From: Erodium maritimum
Taxonomy: Eukaryota; Streptophyta; Magnoliopsida; Geraniales; Geraniaceae
Direction: 5' to 3'
Assembly: GCA_963921825.1 (NCBI GenBank)
Contig: OY997588.1
Coordinates: forward strand, 124,961,203-125,025,202
DNA: 64,000 nucleotides
The stretch's first letter is position 1; each line of letters starts with the position of its first letter. The position numbers and the translations under genes are program-made. Shown here piece by piece: positions 58,698 through 64,000 of this stretch. The notes beneath the pieces are model-generated. The model saw only the letters and a program-made list of their open reading frames with translations, made no database searches and was not told the origin of the DNA.

Positions 58698-61600
58698 TCA
58701 AGCATTTGGTGCGTGGTTTTGTCGATCACCAGACTCCGCAACAACCAATCGGTTGAGTCCATTACGAGCTACCAATACCTGCATATATACATAAATAAGC
58801 TCGTTAATCGTAGAATCCGAACCAATATTTATAGTTTGAATATTTACTCGGTAACAAAACTATCCACAAATTTTACAAGTGAACCGATTGCGTACCTGTT
58901 GATCCCAGTCTGTTTTGCAAGTGATTACAATGAGTACAATTGTTTGAACTAATGTTCCGAAAAGCATTCCAATCCAAACCCCCTACCAAAGCAGTACCCA
59001 TACATTAGCATAGACTGACAAAAAATAAATTCAAAACTCTACATACTTGTAACTAATTATTCATGTCCTTAATAATTTATTAAGTCTCATGAACAAATTA
59101 ATGTTCTTACTTTGACTTCCCTATTGAAAACATATCCAAGCACGATTCCAACTGGTATGCCTACTAAGTAATAGCAAGTTATGTTCACATATGCTACGAT
59201 GCTTTGCCACCCAGACCCAACTGCAACCCCTGTCCACACCAAACAACTAGTCAAGTATATTTCAAAGGAAATTTTTTGGGTCCAAACCTTTCTCAACGTT
59301 TCGTTTTAACGCCCTAACCGAGACCAACGTTTCGTTACAGTTTCATACACGAAAGGTATGGAATTCTAACGAAACGTTGGTCTGGGTTAGGACGTTAAAA
59401 CGAAACGTTCAAGAAGGTTAGGAACCAGAGTTATCCCTATTTCAAACCCAACTATATACATATGTATTGGAGTGTAATTAGGTGCGAATTAGGTGTTACG
59501 GTGTGAACCTTCGAACTCACGTGTTTGATGTACCTGGTTTGAGGAAACAACATTCTCGGTTTGAGGTGAATATTTTTAGACAAAAAAAATTCTCAAACCA
59601 AAAACGCTATTTTTTCAAAGCAAAATATTATTTTTTTCAAATTGGGATGCTATTTTTTTAAAACTAGATTTGAGGTTTGCAGGTTCACATCGTAAAAAAG
59701 ATTGACAATGATTGTCTCCCTACAACCAGGGAAGGAAATGTACCGGAGAGGACTGGCTGAATGGTGTTGAGAAGTATAGAGAGACACAACAAGGGCGACA
59801 GATCTGCAACAGCTTCGGCCACTTTGGGATTTGATGTGAATATGTAGGCGAGGTGTCCCCTGAAGCAGATGAACAAAAGAAAAAGCACCAGTCCAATGCC
59901 AAAGGAAGTAAGCACTATAATGACGATCGAGAACTTGGCAGCTCCAGCGTTCCCTTTCCCAAGTTCATTCGACACTCGAACACTACAACATATATATATA
60001 GTATGAACAACACATTGTAATAATAATAGCATAATATTAAGTTCCATGAAAGGAAGGAAGTTGAGAAAACCTTGCCGCAGCCAAGAAGCCAAAGGATATC
60101 ATCATTTGCCACCCATTAATGTTGAGGCTGTACACGAATGATCGATATTTTAGTGACAAGAAAAAAAAAGTATATATATAAATGGTAGGTTAAAGGAGAA
60201 ACAATAAGTACCATATAGCAAGAGCATCTATGGCAACTTCAGCATTAGCCATGTTTCCTGTTAACAGAATCAAAACGCTGTTGTACCACACCTCAAGGCT
60301 GTCCGAAAATCAAACAGTGATCAATAAAACATTATAAATTAAGTGTAGGAGAAGGAGACTCAAAAATTAAGGAAGAAATAATGTTTACCAAAGCATAACA
60401 CTAGAAGAAAGAGAGAGCTTGACGACGGGCCAGAGATCCTTGAAAGCTAGCAACGACAAGCCCTTCCACGTCTCGCTGCACCAACCACATGTAACGAACA
60501 CCAGCTGCCCGATATTTGTGAACCAGTAGGCCAAAACCATAGACACAAACACTCCCGCAACCCCGAACTTGTACTTGACGGTCAAAACCCACGAGGCGAT
60601 GAGGTGTATGGCGACCGATACAGCCGCCAAGTAGGAGATTATTCTGTTCTTGCTCTGTGCCTGGAGGAACATCTGGCACGTGTAGGACGCGATGTATGAG
60701 AACAACACGGGAATTATATAAAGCGAAATGGTTCCCGCCGTTTTTGCTATCTCATCTGCTTGCCCTAACGCTCTGAGGATCGGTTCGGTGAATATGAAGA
60801 GAGGAAGAAGAGCGATGGCGCTCATGCTCAGAACAATCCATGATCTCTGCAGATACACTCCGAGCATGTGGTGTTGCTTCGCGCCATAGGCTTGCCCGCA
60901 GAGAGTTTCCAAGGCGCTCGCCATGCCAAGCTGCACCGTCAAATAGTTGATAGGAAAAACGCTATGGTCAACTAACAAATCATAACTCATACGTATGAAA
61001 TATATTACATAATAACAAGTTTAACAAATTAATTCTCGAAATGTATCAAATCTATTAAGTGTGACTAAGTCGGTGAAATACCAATCACATGCTTGTCACG
61101 TTTCTCTAAAACATTCATGAAATGACATGAGAAAACATATCGTAGATCTTTCGTTTATTCTTAACTCATAACTCTAACATGTCAACTTTTCCTATTACTC
61201 ACTCAACAGCCGTTAAATTTTTAAACGGAAAGTAACAAACGTTGTGGTCAACGTTATTATATCAAAATGAACGTTTGTTTAGTATAAGATTTAGTAATAA
61301 CCAAAAGATAAGGATACGGGCATCAAAATTACCCCTAGTTAATATCACTTTTTTTGTGGAAAGAAAATCATAATCTAATTTAATCCAACCTCGACCCATG
61401 TCTGCTTCCAAACATATATACTTGAGAGCATCTCCAATGGTTAGACACTGTGCAGTGTCTATGAGCAGTATCTAACCATTGTTTTTAGCTTCCAGACACT
61501 GCTTCCAGACACTACTCCTCCAATGGTGCAGTGTCTAGGAGCAGTGTCTAGCCATGGTAGGAAGCATTTTTGGAACAAAATGGCCAATAGACACTACTTG

Positions 61601-62067
61601 GCGTCGTTGCCAGAACCAGCAACGACCCTTAGACACGACCACGCAGACACGACGTCTAGGCACGACAAGTCGTGTCTACGCGCCGTGTCTGGGCCGTGCC
61701 TACGCTAGACACGACCCGTTGGAGGTGCTCTGAGTATACGACCTCAAAGAAAAGTGAAACCGTGAAAGATTTCTCTTACCAAGATATATGACTTATAGAC
61801 ATTGACGTGCATGAGAGGGGACAGAATTACCATGATGCCATTGGAGAAGCGCAAGAGGACGGGGATGACGAGGGAGTAAGCGGCCAATTCGGTGGAGCCG
61901 ATGTGGCCGATGAAGGCCTGGCTGATGACGCTGATACCGAAAGTGGAGACTCTGGTGAAAATGGCGGGACCGGCCACGACCCACACCTTCTTCGTCTCTC
62001 TCCACACCTTCTCCTTCACCTTCACTCTTGTTTCTTTTCTACTCTTCTCCAGCAGACTCTCCTCCAT
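58698..62067 (-). CDS. MATE (DETOXIFICATION-type) transporter 2, 8 exons, 482 aa
   Basis: Exons on the minus strand are 62067-61831, 60930-60389, 60298-60212, 60127-60071, 59982-59744, 59229-59111, 58982-58896 and 58778-58698. All are GT-AG and give 482 codons. Exons 2-7 have exactly the lengths of those in MATE gene 1 (542, 87, 57, 239, 119, 87). The start is the ATG giving MEESLLEKSRKE. Hallmarks are VVAGPAIFTRVSTFGISVIS, QAFIGHIGSTELAAYSLV, LGMASALETLCGQAYGAKQH, FLQAQSKNRIISYL, VRVSNELGKGNAGAAKFS and VAVGSGWQSIVAYVNITCYY. About 12 membrane helices are expected and nothing is missing. It is likely a proton-coupled efflux carrier in the plasma membrane or tonoplast; the substrate is unknown. 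The best family match from memory is the Arabidopsis DTX20s group. A SINE-like unit lies in its upstream region, MITEs lie in introns 1 and 6, and a retroposon sits in its 3' UTR. Confidence 0.92.
59267..59437. mobile_element. Mutator-type MITE in MATE2 intron 5
   Basis: The 171-bp element, a near-complete hairpin, begins GGAAATTTTTTGGGTCC and ends GGAACCAGAGTTATCCC. AACGTTTCGTTTTAAC pairs with GTTAAAACGAAACGTT inside. It is flanked by a perfect 9-bp duplication TATTTCAAA (59258-59266 and 59438-59446). It lies in the intron between the exons ending at 59744 and starting at 59229. Confidence 0.88.
61426..61730. mobile_element. Tourist/Harbinger-like MITE in MATE2 intron 1
   Basis: The left end GAGCATCTCCAATGG and right end CCGTTGGAGGTGCTC are inverted, flanked by a TGA duplication (61423-61425 and 61731-61733). 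Harbinger elements normally target TWA, so TGA is a slight departure. The interior is dense in AGACAC and GTGTCT words in both orientations. It is non-coding and lies about 100 bases from exon 1. Confidence 0.8.
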
Positions 62068-62221
62068 TTTCTTCTCTGCCTCCGTTGTTACTCTACGGTA
62101 CACAACCCTAAAACCTGACAAGCTTTATCAGCCAAGATCTAGTGAGAATTATTGCTACTTTTTCAGTTATTTAAATGAAGTCAACAAAAATAACGTGTTC
62201 CTAATCCCAAAGTTCTCTCTT

Positions 62222-62363
62222 AGAGGTGGAATGCACTGTAGTGGTTAAAGTCACAAACTATAAGGATCTTTTATTGGAGGTGAGTGATTGATTCGAATTT
62301 AACATAAAATTTTAATATGTATAAATGATATATCACAGTTAAGGGCCTTAAGGCAAAAAAAAA
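62222..62363 (+). mobile_element. Possible tRNA-derived SINE upstream of MATE2
   Basis: Box A-like TGTAGTGGTTAAAG (62237-62250) and box B-like GATTCGAATTT (62290-62300) have tRNA-like spacing, followed by a short body and an A run (62355-62363). No target duplication was found. It lies 150-300 bp upstream of the MATE2 start codon. Confidence 0.45.
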
Positions 62364-62481
62364 TATATATATGGCATCAAACCAGAAAATCCGTACCCAC
62401 TCTCATAAGTCATACCAGTCCAGTTATCACTTTATAGATCATTGGGTGTGTGAAAAAGGTAGAGAGGAAAGAAAAGCTAGT

Positions 62482-64000
62482 TTTTTTTTTGAGCGAAAGT
62501 TGTAATATTATAAATATTTAAATCAGAGTATCGATGTATATCAGGGAACATGTTCCCGGTCCACTAAGGTCAAACAGAAAGAGGAATGACTCACTAAATC
62601 TTTTTCCACTAGAACCGTCACAAACGGTATTTGAACGCCATATAGGCAAGGACAGAATATGAAAAGGGGGAAGGGGGACCTACCATGTTGGGGACGCCTA
62701 AATACATGGAAGCAGTTGAGGTTTCTGCTATGGACAATATATCATAGAACTCTTGGTGCACCACTATTGGGGTATTTGTGCTGAATAGGGTTGAGGATTT
62801 GGCCAAATTGAGGACCTAACTTGAGAGGGTGCCAAAGACTCCTAAAATCTACTGAATATTCTATGCCTCAGAAGGGGTGGCCCTATAGGAGATGTATTAG
62901 TCAAAAACATATGAGATATCTTAGGAGCTCCCTTAACGACCTGAATGACATGGATAATGCCTGCGTCATGGGCCACCTTCAGTAAATGGGATAATCCTTC
63001 CTTGTAAAGGAGAAACAAGTAGGGAGAGAGAGAGGATCGCTCTGGCAGATTCCCTCTGTCAGGGCGAGTCTAGGAGTTTCTCGCCCCCTGATGAGATTGA
63101 ATACTACACCGTCCGCATGCAGTATGACACTAATTTTATCCAATCAGGCGAAAACCCAAGTATGGACATAATAGCGGTAAGGTAGGTCCACTCAACCCTG
63201 TCATAGGCCTTGCTCATATCCAATTTGAGAGCCATATACCTTACCGCCCCTTGGCGTTTATGTTTTAAGTAATGAATTACCTCAAAGGAGATTAGTACGC
63301 TATCTTGGATGCAACGAATTGGAATAAAAGCTCACTATGTCTCAGAGATGACGTGATATAGCAGGGGTCAGAGTCTGTTCGCCAAAACTTTGGACATGAT
63401 CCGGAATTTCACGTTACAAAGAGCTATGGGTCGGAGATCAGTGAGCATATCCGGGTCAGGCTTCTTCAAGATGAGGACGATCGAGGTTTCATTCGATACT
63501 GAATCAAACCCCTTCGTCCGAATGACATCCTATATGAATCGAACCACCTCTTCTGCCACCATAGACCAGTAGTGTTGATAGATACTCGGGTTGAGTCCAT
63601 CTGAATTCTGGTGACTTGTCTGGTCCCATCTGGAAAAAAAGCATGGTGAATCTCTTGGTCAGTCTCAAGAAAGGGGAAGAAGAGATTATGCTTGGGGACA
63701 ATTCGAGTGGGTAACAAGATGGGGAAATCCGTGAGGCCCGGATGGCTAGAGGTAAATAATTGGACGAAGTAATTCATGATGAGCTCCTTCATACCTGATT
63801 CCCATGTGACCAATTGCCCCATCATGTTTTGTGCGCCACGACAACATTAATCCCTCGTCGGTAAGTCGTTGAGGCTTGGAAAAATTTCGTGTTTTTGACC
63901 CCCTTAGTTAGCTAGTGTTGTTTGGCACGCTGACGCCAGAATGCTTCCTGGGCACAAAGAGCATTCTCATATTGGATTTAAATAGCTTCCCTTCGGTGAA
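62482..64000 (-). mobile_element. L1-type LINE fragment with reverse-transcriptase sequence
   Basis: The A tail is at 62482-62491 (T run in plus), with the body extending leftward on the minus strand from beyond the window edge. At about 63234-63178 it reads MALKLDMSKAYDRVEWTYL, the LINE RT motif, preceded by ORF2 sequence around 63825-63466 (ELIMNYFVQLFTSSHPGLTD). At about 62705-62682 is KYLGVPNMVG, the conserved KYLG motif after the RT core. The frame is disrupted by many stops and shifts, and the part between KYLG and the tail is far too short, so it is deleted and inactive. Confidence 0.8.

Overview
This is nuclear DNA of a flowering plant, most likely a eudicot. Its genes have GT-AG introns and plant-type products, and the space between them is packed with plant transposable elements: Ty3/gypsy of Athila and chromovirus type, Ty1/copia, L1-type LINEs, SINEs, a Helitron, and Mutator- and Harbinger-type MITEs. 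Only four host genes are convincing; most of the 64 kb is nested mobile DNA. No canonical rRNA, tRNA or CRISPR locus was seen.

Layout. 1-4295: three overlapping LTR-element fossils. 5345-7133 (+): a five-exon SEC14/CRAL-TRIO lipid-transfer gene with a MITE in intron 4. 7.8-14.6 kb: MITEs, a Harbinger-like remnant and LINE-type debris. 14742-29472: a retroposon split by a 13-kb Athila-type element (15407-28459) with equal 1522-bp LTRs and a perfect AGGGG target duplication. 30654-36503 (+): a two-exon gene for a very acidic membrane-anchored protein of about 1794 aa with seven tandem repeats of about 70-80 aa. 37538-46087 (-): MATE transporter gene 1 (8 exons, 480 aa); its 5.3-kb first intron holds a LINE copy that duplicated the splice acceptor, and a TRIM-like LTR element split by a 3.5-kb Helitron. 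46909-55343: a Ty1/copia element with a second partial copy fused behind it; that copy carries a 1.5-kb fold-back Mutator-type element (53774-55280). 55344-58604: a LINE ORF1 fragment and a GC-rich non-autonomous retroposon. 58698-62067 (-): MATE gene 2 (8 exons, 482 aa), a tandem paralog of gene 1. 62482-64000: a LINE reverse-transcriptase fragment.

How the parts relate. The two MATE genes have the same exon phases, and six of eight exons are identical in length, so they are a tandem duplication later pushed apart by about 12.6 kb of insertions. They should encode proton-coupled exporters of small molecules. The SEC14 gene and the acidic-protein gene have no evident functional link to them.

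The most unusual signals are: the fold-back element whose loop carries the N-terminal part of a plant MurF-like (Mur ligase) gene; a duplicated stem-plus-46-nt motif that follows both coding blocks of the Athila-type element with identical spacing; and the retroposon that copied a host 3' splice site when it inserted. All boundaries and splice sites were read by eye; no alignment or database search was run.
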